Assembly (NCBI GenBank): GCA_963513935.1
Contig: OY740774.1
Span: 82,298,890 to 82,362,889 of the forward strand
Source: Aphrophora alni
Taxonomy: Eukaryota > Arthropoda > Insecta > Hemiptera > Aphrophoridae
Direction: 5' to 3'
Length of the DNA stretch: 64,000 bases
Positions within the stretch are counted from its first letter, which is position 1. Every line of letters starts with the position of its first letter. The notes under the pieces are model-generated. The model was given only the letters and a program-made list of their open reading frames with translations. It was not told the origin of the DNA and did not search any database. A program made the position numbers and the translations under genes. This document shows positions 1-11,876 of this stretch, one piece after another.

Positions 1-1533
1 ATTATAAAAAAATTTTCTTTTCTTAAAACATCATTTACAAAACCTTGTAAAGGCACATTTTAAGTTTTGAACAATTTTGTGAAATAAGTGCAAACTAATG
101 TTGAACATTGAATGATCAGCATATCTTATTGAACATGTCAAATATAAAACAATTAGAGAAATTTCTTCTAAATCAGAAAATTTCGTTTTATAGACTTTTG
201 AAGAATCTTACAAGTCTTATACAAGCTTTCTTTTAAACAAAACTATATATATATAAATAAATTTATAATCATCTAAGAAGCTTTTAATTACAATCTTAAC
301 GAATTTCTGTGATGCAATTAATTTACTTTAATTTTGACAAATAACCAGATATTTTCTTCAATAAAGAACATTAATGCTACAACATGTCTGATTTTGCACA
401 GACGTTTAAAAAAAACGTGTTTTTTGTTTGCCATAGCTAATATGCTGGTAGAAGAAATAGGAGAAATAGAGAAATTCTTGTCTCACATTGCGCAAACCAG
501 CGAAACATCCTAACAAGTTTCGTCCTGTTGGCAAAACACGTTTTTTGTATAACATAACTTCAGATTTTCAAGTGCATAAAAGTGATGTCCCTTTTTACAG
601 CTGACTTTACAGAACTTTAACTAACTCATATTGTATATGTGCCTAAATTTACTTCCGCAAATATGTGTTCCTTAAAACTATTTTCTAGATGTAGACTTGT
701 GTAATTATTTATAAATTATATAACAATTTCTTGGGTGGAGCCTGCATGCAATTTTCGGTCCTAACAACCTCCAAGAGGTTAGTTTCTAAATTAAAATAAT
801 TGACGTCAATTAACAAAATTTTCAAACTTCTAAATTCTTTTCTTTTTTTTAATATATAAATTTATTGGCCAATATAGTTTTTAAGAAATTTTCAAACCAA
901 TTATATTATGTAACTTTAGTTTAGTGATAAACATCTTAACTATAGATATGATCTTTTTTGAACTTAAAATATCAAGCTCGTTTATATTTTGTTAAATTCT
1001 GTAACTGTTTAAAAAGAAACTATCATCTTATAAACTAAAAAGGGGGGGATAAGTTTTTTGAATCTTTTGATTAATTTTTTTTTAAATTATTATACTTTTA
1101 CATTAAGGGCGTATAATTTTTTTTTTTTTGATTAATTATAATTCTGTGAATTATTAAGCTGTGCTCATTGTTTTTTTTTTATTGTTAAATTTTTGTAACT
1201 ATAAATATATATATATATTAAAAGGGGGGATAAATTTTTAGAATCTATTGATTAATTTTTTTTTTATCTAAATTATTATATGTTACAATTAAGGGCTTAT
1301 AACTTTTACAATTTATGATCTTGTTAATCATAAGTTTTTTTTTTACTGATGATTTGTGTCAGGATGTCTTTTGTTGTAAATGACAAAGTCTGAACCGTCG
1401 AAATTTCTTTCTGTTTTCAATAAACTTGAGCCTTGTTAATTATTAAACTTGTCTTTGTCTTTTTTTATCTTTCTTTTCAAACATTGTTACCATTTTGGTT
1501 CCGCCTTTATTAAATTTAAGTCCCCTGGTAACA
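1..1533 (+). repeat. 5' LTR, truncated by window start
   Basis: Matches 8201-9733 throughout by eye and ends in ACA, as expected for a TG...CA LTR. It carries a poly(A) signal AATAAA at 1419-1424. A G-rich segment followed by a T-run occurs twice (about 1036-1130 and 1219-1310), an internal duplication about 182 bp apart that resembles extra polypurine tracts. Confidence 0.95.
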
Positions 1534-1539
1534 TGTTTC

Positions 1540-1557
1540 TGGTAGCAGAGCGTGGTT
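1540..1557 (+). other. primer binding site, initiator tRNA-Met type
   Basis: TGGTAGCAGAGCGTGGTT starts six bases after the 5' LTR. It is the expected complement of the 3' end of an animal initiator methionine tRNA (…CUCUGCUACCA). That match is from memory of the tRNA, not from a search. The rest of the leader, 1558-2216, is untranslated and T/A-rich. Confidence 0.8.
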
Positions 1558-2216
1558 AATTTTAAATTCTGGAACCCTAGTTAATTTTCAAAATTTTGCA
1601 TTGGAACTATCTAAATTTAAATTCAAAATTTTCTTTGTTAAACAAGGCTCATTTTTATGTTTTGCAGCTTTTTCAAATACCGCACAACTGTTGCTGATGA
1701 AATTTTTTTATTTAGTTTAAATATTTAAATCTCTATAAATCTATAGTCTCTTTTTTATTATTTATTTATTTTATAAACACTTACACAAAAACTTCTAAAC
1801 CAATTTCGATAAAATTTTTTTTTTTATTATTATTTTGTCTGCTTAAATATTTTTTTTTTTTTATATATATATATTTACATACACTGCACACTAGTCATTC
1901 ACTGAATTTGATCCAGACAGCGGGCTCATTCGGGAATCCAAAAAAAAATTTAAATAAATAATAAAATCCAAAAATAGTTAAAAAACAAAAAAAAAACAAA
2001 AAATTCAAAAATTTCCTTCAAAATTTTCTCGAGTTTTCTTTCGCTTGTCTGCATCAATTCATACTTACACACACACATATATACACAACAACTACACTAC
2101 ATATAATTCTTGAGTCTTTCTCTGGCTCTTTCTTTTTTTTGCATCATCTTAAAAGAAATTTTTTTATTTAAATTACTTGGTTTATTTTTTTTTAATAATT
2201 ATCAGCAACGGTTAAG

Positions 2217-3500
2217 ATGGCAGTGGATTTGCTGCGATTAGTGGACTCGTTAAAGAATACCGAGCTTGCTTTTGAGGTAGTAGCTAGAGGTGGTGAAAAA
2301 GACATTGTAGCTAAAATGCGAACCTCTCTTAGGTCCCTTCTGCAGAACAGCGTCGAGCCCGAAATGGGAAACTTCACCGAAGACATCCTCTTGCAACAGA
2401 TAGCGTTAGCCCGGAACTCCTTGTTTGTCTTGCAAGACGACCTGGAGAACCTCGATTCCGAAAGAGGAATCAAAATGATTCGTGTTCGTGCGCGCATAAA
2501 CGTCTTCGGAAGACGGCTAGAGTTCCTAAATCGGGTGCATACTGAACAACTAAAAGTAGCAGACAACAATGTGCCACGGGATCTGGCCGAACTACATAAC
2601 AATTTCGCTACGCTGAAAGAAAAATTTAAAGCCTTTGAGCAAACCGTTGCTCCTCTAAAACTAAACGTAAGCATCCCGCTAACGCCCTCTGGGGGAACCA
2701 CTAAAGCCAGCTCTGCAGAGCCATCTCGGTCTAATGGGCCAAATCTCCTTGCGGACACGCCGCAGGCTGACGCTCAGCAAACCACACCTAGCAGTTCGAA
2801 AGGCTGTCAATACATTTCGTTATACGGAAAATTAAGTCATCCTGCCGAACAAATAATTAAGACAATTCCTCAGACAGATGGGTTCGACCTTGACAAATTA
2901 TTAAATTTTTTTAAAATTTCTTTAAAAATAGTCAAAACTTACCCGGACGTAGCTTTAAACATTAATAATGTTCTGATGCCCTATGCTCAGGGCCCTTTAA
3001 ATTCATGTCTGATTAGACATCAGACATTTAAGACTTTTCACAAAGAGGCCTTAAGTCTCTTCATACCTTCGAAAAGGTTGGCTTCTCTAGTGCAGGAGTT
3101 ATTTTATAGGCCCCAGAAGACTAACGAGGCGGTGCACATTTTTGTTAATCAAATTAAAGAGGCTGCAGAAACTTTAAATTTAGATAAGTCCGAATTGGAG
3201 GTCACGGACGTCATTCTGGAGGGACTGTCTCCGGAAGTCCGCAACTGCCTAGTCTTTGTTGCCAAACCTAAAAACTTTGCAGACTTAGATAGACTCTGCG
3301 CACATGTCAACAATGTAATGTATACTGACAGGCAAAGGGCTCCATTAAAGAGACCCGAAGTTACAAGTCCTGAGTTTAGACCTACGAGACCCGTGGTCTG
3401 TTACAGTTGCGGACAGCCGGGACATAGAAGCCCGGAATGTCGGAACCGGCCTCCAACAAGGCAATATCCTCCAAAAAACGGAGGCAGGTTTGGAGTCTAG
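2217..3500 (+). CDS. gag: Gag polyprotein of the gypsy-type element
   Basis: 427 aa. The N-terminal 180 residues are helical and charged; a Pro/Ser-rich linker follows (about 160-195), then a capsid-like region (about 200-375). One CCHC zinc knuckle (C-X2-C-X4-H-X4-C) lies at residues 395-408, followed by a basic tail. It should form the cytoplasmic virus-like particle and bind the element RNA. The start is the first ATG after the leader, in the context AAGATGG. The last 64 bases overlap pol in the -1 frame. The frame is intact with no internal stop. Confidence 0.93.
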   Translation: MAVDLLRLVDSLKNTELAFEVVARGGEKDIVAKMRTSLRSLLQNSVEPEMGNFTEDILLQQIALARNSLFVLQDDLENLDSERGIKMIRVRARINVFGRRLEFLNRVHTEQLKVADNNVPRDLAELHNNFATLKEKFKAFEQTVAPLKLNVSIPLTPSGGTTKASSAEPSRSNGPNLLADTPQADAQQTTPSSSKGCQYISLYGKLSHPAEQIIKTIPQTDGFDLDKLLNFFKISLKIVKTYPDVALNINNVLMPYAQGPLNSCLIRHQTFKTFHKEALSLFIPSKRLASLVQELFYRPQKTNEAVHIFVNQIKEAAETLNLDKSELEVTDVILEGLSPEVRNCLVFVAKPKNFADLDRLCAHVNNVMYTDRQRAPLKRPEVTSPEFRPTRPVVCYSCGQPGHRSPECRNRPPTRQYPPKNGGRFGV

Positions 3501-6500
3501 TTGGTAGCTCCAGGCCAGCCTCCCGTTCAAATACCAACCACTTCGGATTTAAACATAACCTGAAACCACATTTCTTTAATAAACCATCTTTTCAAAATTT
3601 AAACTCAATGTCCTATCAAAGAAGAAACAATTTCGGCAATAGAATTCAAAATTACTTTACTCCCATTTGTTATAATTGTGGCATACCCGGTCATTATATC
3701 TGGGGTTGTAAATTCTTCTCTCTACGGAATAGGCCTAGGCAAACCTATTCCAGCTCTAAGCTTTCCAACTGCAAACTTCAAAAAAAAAACAATATCTCTC
3801 TTAAATCTAGGGGTCTGAACGATCAGTTTTTGCCTTTGGTGGAAGTAGCTTTTGGGCAAATTAAAGTTAAGGCTCTGCTGGACTCCGGTTCAGTAAGATG
3901 CGTCATTTCTAAAGCCCTTTTTAAGAAATTAAAAAACACCAAGGCATTTAAATCCATAACCAGGGTGAAGGCTGATTGTGTCACGGCTTCTGGAAGAAGG
4001 TTGCCCATTTCCTACTCTTGTCGTCTTCATCTTAAAATGGAACATTGTAGTTGGAATGTGGATTTTCTGGTGGCGCATAAGTTGTCGTGTCCTCTGATCC
4101 TCGGGTCAGATTTCATATCTAAAACGGGACTGGTACTTGATCTTTCAGCAAAAAAATTCTATTTTAAATTTTCAAGGTCTATTGTTTTTCCTCTATGTAA
4201 TTTCAGTAATTCTGCGTATAAACCTATAGTGTCCACAACATCTGAATCTACTGCTCCTGATCCTTTAGGTCATCTTCAAAAGAACGATAAAAACACCATT
4301 CAAAAAATAATTAATGATTTTCCTCAGGTACTCACAAAAAGGTTAGGTTTAACACATCTAGTTGAATACGATATTCAACTGAAGGACAACACTCCGGTCA
4401 AGTGTTCTCCATACCAATTGGCACCTCCCAAAATGGAATACCTCCGCGAACACATCAACGAATTGTTAGATTCAGGAGTAGTAGAACCCAGCCGGTCCGC
4501 ATATGCATCCCCAGTTTTTCTGGTTCAACACCCCGAAAAGAAAACAAGGATGGTGATTGATTATCGGAGGCTCAATCAAAACATCGTCGTCGAAGCGGTG
4601 CCGCTACCTAACTTACATCAAAGTTTTAACTGGTTTGTCGGTGCCAAATATTTCACAGTTTTCGATCTTAATTCAGCTTATCATCAAATCCCTTTGTCTC
4701 AAAAGTCCAAACAAATTACCAGCTTTTGTACTCCTTGGATGCTTTATCAGTTTACTCGAGTCCCTTTTGGACTCTGTACTGGTGCCCAAGTGCTTACCAG
4801 ACTCTTGGATCAGGTCTTCCATGACATCAAATTCAAATTCATTTTTAATTATCTGGATGACCTAGTCATCTACTCCAAAACTTGGGAAGAGCATCAAAAA
4901 CATCTTCGGGAAGTCCTTACTCGTTTGCGGCGGGCTGGCCTGACTGTTAACCCAGATAAGGTCCGTTTCGCTGTGAATGAGATAAGCTTTTTAGGACACC
5001 TAGTTTCTTCTCGTGGCGTGCAAATCGACCCATCTAGAACAAAGGCAATTAGAAATTTTCCGCAACCCAAGAACCCTAAGGCCGTTTCCAGATTTATTGG
5101 AATGGTCAACTTCTTTGCTAAATTCATTCCAAATTTCGCGGAGCACGCTGCGCCTCTAAATCTGCTTCGGAGGAAGGGCCAAAAATTCTCTTGGCAAGCT
5201 GAACAAGAGAAAGCTTTTAAACATCTTCGGGAGGCAATAACACAGCCTCCGGTTCTCCGGATGGCCGATTTCGCTAAACCATTCATCCTGCAAACGGATG
5301 CGAGCTCGGTGGCCCTTGGAGCAGTTCTACTCCAAGAAATTGACGGCTCACGCCAGCCCATAGCGTACGCTTCACGTACTTTAACACCTGCAGAAAGAAA
5401 AGCCTCATCTGCATATGAAGCCGAATGCCTAGCAGTAGTTTTTGGAGTAGAGAAATTTAGGCAATATCTAGAACATCGGGAATTCCTATTAGAAACCGAC
5501 AACCAAGCCCTTTCTTGGCTTTTAGCACGTCCTCGTCAACTTGGTAAATTAGGCCGATGGATTGCCAAGTTGACTTCATTGAAATTTAAGGTAGCGCACA
5601 TAAGAGGAACTCAGAACATCATAGCAGACTCCCTCTCGCGCATGTTTGAACCGGAAAATTTCAACGAAGAAAATGTCACCTTTTCGTGTACCAGTCTCCT
5701 CACAAATTTTCCTCTAGCTTTTCATGACATCCAGACTCATCAAAAGGCCGACCCTATTTTGAAAAATATCATTGCCGACCTTGAACAGAACATCTCTTCA
5801 GAGAAGTACTGTTTAAGTAAAGGTGTACTCTGCCTGAAAAATCATCTGGAAAAGCCCACCAGAATTTATTTACCTCAGTCCTTAGTCGACCTGGTGATTA
5901 ATTATCATCACGACTCCGTTGTGGGTGGTCATCTTGGAGTACTTAAAACTTTGTTTAAGGTAAAGGAGAATTTTTATTGGCCAACTTTAAAACAGGATGT
6001 CACCTCTAAAGTGCGAGCTTGTTCGGTGTGCGCTGTAAGCAAACCTGCTCACAACTCCAAATTAGGATACCTTGCCTCAACGGTTCCCAATCGTCCCATG
6101 GAAAAATTACACATCGACTACGTCGGACAGCTTCCTAGGACAAAACAGGGCTACAACATGATATTGGTCGCAGTTGACCAGTTCTCAAAATTCACCTGGC
6201 TCATGCCTGTCAGAGATGCAACTTCCCACAGTACAATTAAGGCCTTAAGCCAAAACATTTTTCAAAATTTCGGTTTTCCAAAGATAATAATCTCTGACAA
6301 TGCACAATGTTTTGTATCACATGTCTTCCGCAACTTTTGTTTTTCTCGCGGTATTAAGCATGCAACTTTATCTCCTTATCACCCCCAACCTAATAATGCG
6401 GAAAGACTTAACCGAAACCTTAAGGCAGCCCTTATCGCCTATCACTCCAAAAATCAATCCTCTTGGGACGACTCCCTTTGCTGGCTTCAGCTGGCTTTCA

Positions 6501-6925
6501 ATTTCGCACATCATGAGACTCTTAAAGCAACACCTTTTAGCATTCTTTTTAATTTTCTCCCCAATACACCACTGAGTCTCAGCTGGAACATACACGATCT
6601 CCTTCCAAAACCTAATACTAATCCATCACAAGTTTGGCGCCAGGCCAAAGACAATATAATGAAAGCGCACCAAAAGGCCGAAAAGACCTATAACAAATTC
6701 AGGAAGCCTCATCTGTATAAGATCAACGATCTTGTCTGGTGTAAAACACACCCTCTTAGCTCTGCCATAGACAAGCGAGCTGCTAAATTGATGCCTCGAT
6801 GGTCAGGTCCCTTCCGGATCATCGATTTTCTTACTCCAGTTACCGTTGCGCTTTCTTTCGCCAATTCACCTCGTTTTATTAAAAAAGCACACGTCGAGCA
6901 ACTCAAACCTCATCATATAAATTAA
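3437..6925 (+). CDS. pol: Pol polyprotein: protease, reverse transcriptase, RNase H, integrase
   Basis: 1,162 aa from the first ATG, more probably made as a Gag-Pol fusion by -1 frameshifting. A second CCHC zinc knuckle is at residues 78-91. Aspartic protease active site DSG at 149-151. RT catalytic YLDD at 472-475. RNase H Asp near 621 (QTDAS). Integrase HHCC zinc finger near 824-865 (C862, C865) and catalytic triad D894, D954, E989, a DD35E spacing. The product copies element RNA to DNA and integrates it. All catalytic residues are present and the frame is open, so the element may be active. The second knuckle inside pol is unusual. Confidence 0.96.
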   Translation: MSEPASNKAISSKKRRQVWSLVGSSRPASRSNTNHFGFKHNLKPHFFNKPSFQNLNSMSYQRRNNFGNRIQNYFTPICYNCGIPGHYIWGCKFFSLRNRPRQTYSSSKLSNCKLQKKNNISLKSRGLNDQFLPLVEVAFGQIKVKALLDSGSVRCVISKALFKKLKNTKAFKSITRVKADCVTASGRRLPISYSCRLHLKMEHCSWNVDFLVAHKLSCPLILGSDFISKTGLVLDLSAKKFYFKFSRSIVFPLCNFSNSAYKPIVSTTSESTAPDPLGHLQKNDKNTIQKIINDFPQVLTKRLGLTHLVEYDIQLKDNTPVKCSPYQLAPPKMEYLREHINELLDSGVVEPSRSAYASPVFLVQHPEKKTRMVIDYRRLNQNIVVEAVPLPNLHQSFNWFVGAKYFTVFDLNSAYHQIPLSQKSKQITSFCTPWMLYQFTRVPFGLCTGAQVLTRLLDQVFHDIKFKFIFNYLDDLVIYSKTWEEHQKHLREVLTRLRRAGLTVNPDKVRFAVNEISFLGHLVSSRGVQIDPSRTKAIRNFPQPKNPKAVSRFIGMVNFFAKFIPNFAEHAAPLNLLRRKGQKFSWQAEQEKAFKHLREAITQPPVLRMADFAKPFILQTDASSVALGAVLLQEIDGSRQPIAYASRTLTPAERKASSAYEAECLAVVFGVEKFRQYLEHREFLLETDNQALSWLLARPRQLGKLGRWIAKLTSLKFKVAHIRGTQNIIADSLSRMFEPENFNEENVTFSCTSLLTNFPLAFHDIQTHQKADPILKNIIADLEQNISSEKYCLSKGVLCLKNHLEKPTRIYLPQSLVDLVINYHHDSVVGGHLGVLKTLFKVKENFYWPTLKQDVTSKVRACSVCAVSKPAHNSKLGYLASTVPNRPMEKLHIDYVGQLPRTKQGYNMILVAVDQFSKFTWLMPVRDATSHSTIKALSQNIFQNFGFPKIIISDNAQCFVSHVFRNFCFSRGIKHATLSPYHPQPNNAERLNRNLKAALIAYHSKNQSSWDDSLCWLQLAFNFAHHETLKATPFSILFNFLPNTPLSLSWNIHDLLPKPNTNPSQVWRQAKDNIMKAHQKAEKTYNKFRKPHLYKINDLVWCKTHPLSSAIDKRAAKLMPRWSGPFRIIDFLTPVTVALSFANSPRFIKKAHVEQLKPHHIN
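3473..3479 (+). promoter_or_regulatory. -1 ribosomal frameshift heptamer A AAA AAC between gag and pol
   Basis: The heptamer AAAAAAC sits in exact X XXY YYZ register with the gag codons (aaa at 3474, aac at 3477) and slipping back one base enters the pol frame. The pol frame is closed by a stop at 3425-3427, so the shift must occur between there and the gag stop at 3500, and this is the only canonical site. Possible downstream stems: GGAGGC 3480-3485 with GCCTCC 3518-3523, and GGAG 3492-3495 with CTCC 3508-3511. Confidence 0.85.
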
Positions 6926-7689
6926 ATATTAACAAATTTCTAGAACCTTCTCCTTTACGATTTAATTTTCTATCTGATCTTTCTTGGCCCGCACAAATTG
7001 TCATCTGGTAGTCTTCTTTCTGTGCACTGCAGAACATAATAAAATACGGAACCAAGCCGTATTTCCTCTAAGCCAAATGCACATCTGTATGTTTGGGCAT
7101 CGGTGGGCTGAGCTCTCCTAGAGCCCCTCCGTGCCGTAATCTGTATAAATGTTTGCAGGCGAAGAGATATTAGTTTTCCTTATCCAGTGATATATCTCAC
7201 TGTTCCCCGGACTTGACGCTTTTCAACCCATAGTCTGATCAACTATGAGGTTCCAATTTACGGCAATGGCCGCTACATGTACCTGACATGTTTCCCTATC
7301 TAGACATATCTTAACATCGAGCACTCCGCGGGTGTAATCGATGCGACGAGAATATAGAGAGCGTCATGAACTCTTCTGTTTCTTCGTCACCATAACGTCT
7401 TCGGACGAGGACATAGTGAGTCCATTTCCTTAATAGTTAAGTTTGGTGTATTTGTTCTTTGTTTGTTTATCTTGGTGAAGGTATACTGACCGGTTCTGTC
7501 GAACTACATATAGATAATGTGGCACTCGCTATGCATGTTAGTCTTAAGTTTTTGTTTGTCTCGAGGTCTAAAACACCTGTCTGAGAGAAATTTTTTTTAC
7601 CCCTTCACGCACACTCTCTCTCTCCTTTTTCAAAATTTTGCGGGAGGCCCTTCTGGCCCCTTCTCTATTCCACTCTAACGCCGTCTTTC
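6926..7689 (+). other. untranslated stretch between pol and the 3' LTR
   Basis: No env-like frame, signal peptide or long ORF is visible on the plus strand. The stretch is less AT-rich than the LTR and contains a CT-run near 7606-7625. It presumably forms the 3' untranslated part of the genomic RNA. Confidence 0.6.
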
Positions 7690-7702
7690 GGGGGGGGAGA
7701 GC
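7690..7702 (+). other. polypurine tract
   Basis: An eight-G run followed by agagc lies immediately before TGTAGC, the start of the 3' LTR. It is the expected primer site for plus-strand DNA synthesis. Confidence 0.8.
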
Positions 7703-9733
7703 TGTAGCATTCAAAAACACATTCGTAAATATACATTCAACTTGCTTAGCCTTGACAGATGCTGGCACCTGGCGGCCCTCTCCAAAACCAAGCATCGCCT
7801 GACACCTGAATACAAAGTACAATTCGCCGGTCAAGCTAGCTTCCCTACTACCCGTCCACAGTCTAGATGTGATAACAACATGGTCTACATTCTGCATTAC
7901 TCCGTTAACAAAAGTTCTTTCTTTCTCAAATTTTACAAGTCTTATACTACATCATGCTAATTTACAGTTTGTGCGCCTTAGTTTAAACAATCTCGTTCTA
8001 AAATGTAAAATAAATCATCATTTTTCTCGGTACAAGCTCACGTGAACTGCGACAGGATTAACCAGGTACTTCAACCTTACAGATTTTGTCATATTATAAA
8101 TTTTGTTAATTTTTTTTTATAATTTGTTAAATATCATGTATTCTTTAGAATATGTATTTCATGTTTTATTTAATATTCTATTTTCTTTTGAAACTAAATT
8201 ATTATAAAAAAATTTTCTTTTCTTAAAACATCATTTACAAAACCTTGTAAAGGCACATTTTAAGTTTTGAACAATTTTGTGAAATAAGTGCAAACTAATG
8301 TTGAACATTGAATGATCAGCATATCTTATTGAACATGTCAAATATAAAACAATTAGAGAAATTTCTTCTAAATCAGAAAATTTCGTTTTATAGACTTTTG
8401 AAGAATCTTACAAGTCTTATACAAGCTTTCTTTTAAACAAAACTATATATATATAAATAAATTTATAATCATCTAAGAAGCTTTTAATTACAATCTTAAC
8501 GAATTTCTGTGATGCAATTAATTTACTTTAATTTTGACAAATAACCAGATATTTTCTTCAATAAAGAACATTAATGCTACAACATGTCTGATTTTGCACA
8601 GACGTTTAAAAAAAACGTGTTTTTTGTTTGCCATAGCTAATATGCTGGTAGAAGAAATAGGAGAAATAGAGAAATTCTTGTCTCACATTGCGCAAACCAG
8701 CGAAACATCCTAACAAGTTTCGTCCTGTTGGCAAAACACGTTTTTTGTATAACATAACTTCAGATTTTCAAGTGCATAAAAGTGATGTCCCTTTTTACAG
8801 CTGACTTTACAGAACTTTAACTAACTCATATTGTATATGTGCCTAAATTTACTTCCGCAAATATGTGTTCCTTAAAACTATTTTCTAGATGTAGACTTGT
8901 GTAATTATTTATAAATTATATAACAATTTCTTGGGTGGAGCCTGCATGCAATTTTCGGTCCTAACAACCTCCAAGAGGTTAGTTTCTAAATTAAAATAAT
9001 TGACGTCAATTAACAAAATTTTCAAACTTCTAAATTCTTTTCTTTTTTTTAATATATAAATTTATTGGCCAATATAGTTTTTAAGAAATTTTCAAACCAA
9101 TTATATTATGTAACTTTAGTTTAGTGATAAACATCTTAACTATAGATATGATCTTTTTTGAACTTAAAATATCAAGCTCGTTTATATTTTGTTAAATTCT
9201 GTAACTGTTTAAAAAGAAACTATCATCTTATAAACTAAAAAGGGGGGGATAAGTTTTTTGAATCTTTTGATTAATTTTTTTTTAAATTATTATACTTTTA
9301 CATTAAGGGCGTATAATTTTTTTTTTTTTGATTAATTATAATTCTGTGAATTATTAAGCTGTGCTCATTGTTTTTTTTTTATTGTTAAATTTTTGTAACT
9401 ATAAATATATATATATATTAAAAGGGGGGATAAATTTTTAGAATCTATTGATTAATTTTTTTTTTATCTAAATTATTATATGTTACAATTAAGGGCTTAT
9501 AACTTTTACAATTTATGATCTTGTTAATCATAAGTTTTTTTTTTACTGATGATTTGTGTCAGGATGTCTTTTGTTGTAAATGACAAAGTCTGAACCGTCG
9601 AAATTTCTTTCTGTTTTCAATAAACTTGAGCCTTGTTAATTATTAAACTTGTCTTTGTCTTTTTTTATCTTTCTTTTCAAACATTGTTACCATTTTGGTT
9701 CCGCCTTTATTAAATTTAAGTCCCCTGGTAACA
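7703..9733 (+). repeat. 3' LTR, complete
   Basis: 2,031 bp, long for the family, starting TGTAGC and ending GTAACA (TGT...ACA). Positions 8201-9733 duplicate window bases 1-1533. Poly(A) signal at 9619-9624. It directly follows the polypurine tract. Confidence 0.92.
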
Positions 9734-10883
9734 GATTCACCAACATCTACTACCCCAGCTATCTCAGCACTTAAACATATATTAAATAATTAATTATCAA
9801 CGCTGTACTAATTAATTTTAAAAAAACACCGGACTGTGGTACGAGTTGGTGGCACAAACCGAGGATCTGAAAATCATTACCAAGTTCTAGTCTCCCTCAG
9901 TTTATGCAATGTGCCAGATTTAATTCTGAACTTATAGTTCAGGATTTTACCGATTTATGCGCTCCCAAATGGCGAGTAATGAAATACTTAGTTTGCTGTT
10001 ATAAATTGTATTGGATACATTTTTAATTAAATTTACAATTACCCCGAAGGTTTCGAGAATTTAATTACTTCTCAGCTTTATGGGAACAGACATATTATAA
10101 ACCCCAGCCCCGTAACTAATCACTCCCACATAAACATCAACACAGCTCGGTCACAAAGGCAGCATTGTCCAAGGTTGCAGGCGTTATTGTCTAATGGAAC
10201 CTTTGTGTCTCATGTGGAATGTTTTCAAATGTATTTTTTACGTGGAAATACTGAAATAATATGATAAATAATATATAGCGAAGGAGTAAGCAAAGTTAGA
10301 TTACTTTTTTGTATAGTCACGTATTTAAAAATGTATACTCTGGTTAGTAAGAAACTAACACAAAATAAATACTTGGATAAAAAACTGGATAAAAAGAAAC
10401 TTGCAACCCCCCCCCCCAACCACTACTTTATGTTTGTTACTATGATAAACACGATTTTCAACGATATTTTTTGTCGTGAGGGGTTCTACTATTGCCCACA
10501 AGATACAATTTTGGATTTCAAACGGTGTGAGAAAACGTGTCAAACGGGTTTAGTCTGCATTTCAAATGAGAAACAAAGTAAGCACAGTTTAATAGGTTTA
10601 CTGTTACGTAATAAATTGAGTTATAGTTTGATTATGGCAGCTCACCACTGAAGATGGCAGTTCTTTGAAACGCGTTCGACATAATAAACGTTGTGAGGAA
10701 ATTGTGTTCAAGTTTTATTTGAATATAATCATTTTAAAAGGCTCGATGAGCGAAGAAAAGTTTTGTGAAGAAAATTTGTATTGGACACTTATAATTAAAA
10801 CATAATCTGTTAACCTGGTTGTATTTGATTGTGGAAATACTTCCTTTTGGTGTTGTGACAAAAGTACCATTAATTTTATCCTT

Positions 10884-11150
10884 GTTGTTTAAAGATTAAA
10901 AACCTTCTGATCATCATCGATTTATAAATAAAGGAAGAATAGAACATAAAATAATGACGCCTACCCCTGTAATAATCTAATAGCTTCAGGATAAGAAGAG
11001 AATAAGAATTGGCCAAGAAGACTTGTAAAGAAAGATAAAAGAGAGGGATAAAACACAACACTGTTTGAAAAACTGTAGATCCAGGTAGGTTACCTGGGGA
11101 TCACTACACGTGTACTCACTATAATGAGTCCCAGAGGGTATCAGGGTTGT
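10884..11150 (-). repeat. dispersed repeat family 1, copy A
   Basis: Reading the minus strand gives the family landmarks in order: stretch ending CACTATAGTGAG-like, GGGTTAGATCCCTCTCTTT-like core, GACC..TATTAGA, GATGATGACTGAGAGG-like, then AAACAACAAG-like. Diverged copy. Confidence 0.65.
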
Positions 11151-11876
11151 CATAATAATATTGTTGATAGCTGAAATCATTTGATTGTTCATTAGGGTCA
11201 AATTTATATCTCCATTAAAATTAGTAATAAATATTCCAATGAGTTGATTTAGGCATTTAGATTTTTGTCTATTTAGGGTTCTATACTCTATCGAGTACAC
11301 CAATTTGGATCAATTTTGATATATGGGAATATTTTGGTAAGACATGTTTCTATTCGAGAAGCCAAAACAATTTGAACAATACCAATTATACTATTCTTCA
11401 TACTATTATTTTTAATTTAATAGCTACAACAATGTACACTATTTTCTTAGTATATTAGTTTTTTTTTTTTTTAATGTAGGATGTTTCTCATATCCTACAC
11501 GAAGAATAACCACTAAGAAGAAGACCAAATGTAGTCTCACGCTTCCAATATCGACGTTAAATTACCTCCCTAATATATCAACTCTTTACTTTCATTAAGC
11601 ACAATAATGTATTCCAGCCACGATCTCCAACTTTGAAATATTAATTACCTCCCCCCTCCCCCTTCACCATAACGTTACACGTCCTTTCTACAACTCTCCC
11701 TATTGTGACAGTTACACAAGCTGAAGAGATGCTACGTTGTACTTGGGTAATGATTTCTGTTTAATTAACAATTTATCCAAAATAAATTTATTTGGAGAAC
11801 TGTCTGTACACTGTAAAAAAAAAACTTTTAGGGTATTGAATTTAATGACATGTTATAGTTTCTTTTTTTTTTTTTT

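Larger units (their letters stand above)
1..9733 (+). mobile_element. Ty3/gypsy-type LTR retrotransposon, 5' end outside window
   Basis: Position 1 onward is repeated from 8201 onward (constant offset of 8,200) until both copies end at 1533 and 9733. The 3' LTR starts right after a purine tract at 7703, so the 5' LTR should start 498 bases before the window and the whole element is about 10.2 kb. Internal order is PBS, gag, pol (protease, RT, RNase H, integrase), PPT. Integrase downstream of RNase H defines the Ty3/gypsy order. No env frame follows pol. By eye the two LTR copies have no difference over 1,533 bp, so the insertion is very young. The target-site duplication cannot be checked because the left edge is missing. 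Confidence 0.95.

Noticed and set aside
6926..7689. env gene of the gypsy-type element
   Set aside because: No signal peptide, furin-like site or long plus-strand frame between pol and the polypurine tract.
10409..10418. C-run as part of a polypurine tract of another LTR element
   Set aside because: No LTR-like repeat begins or ends there.
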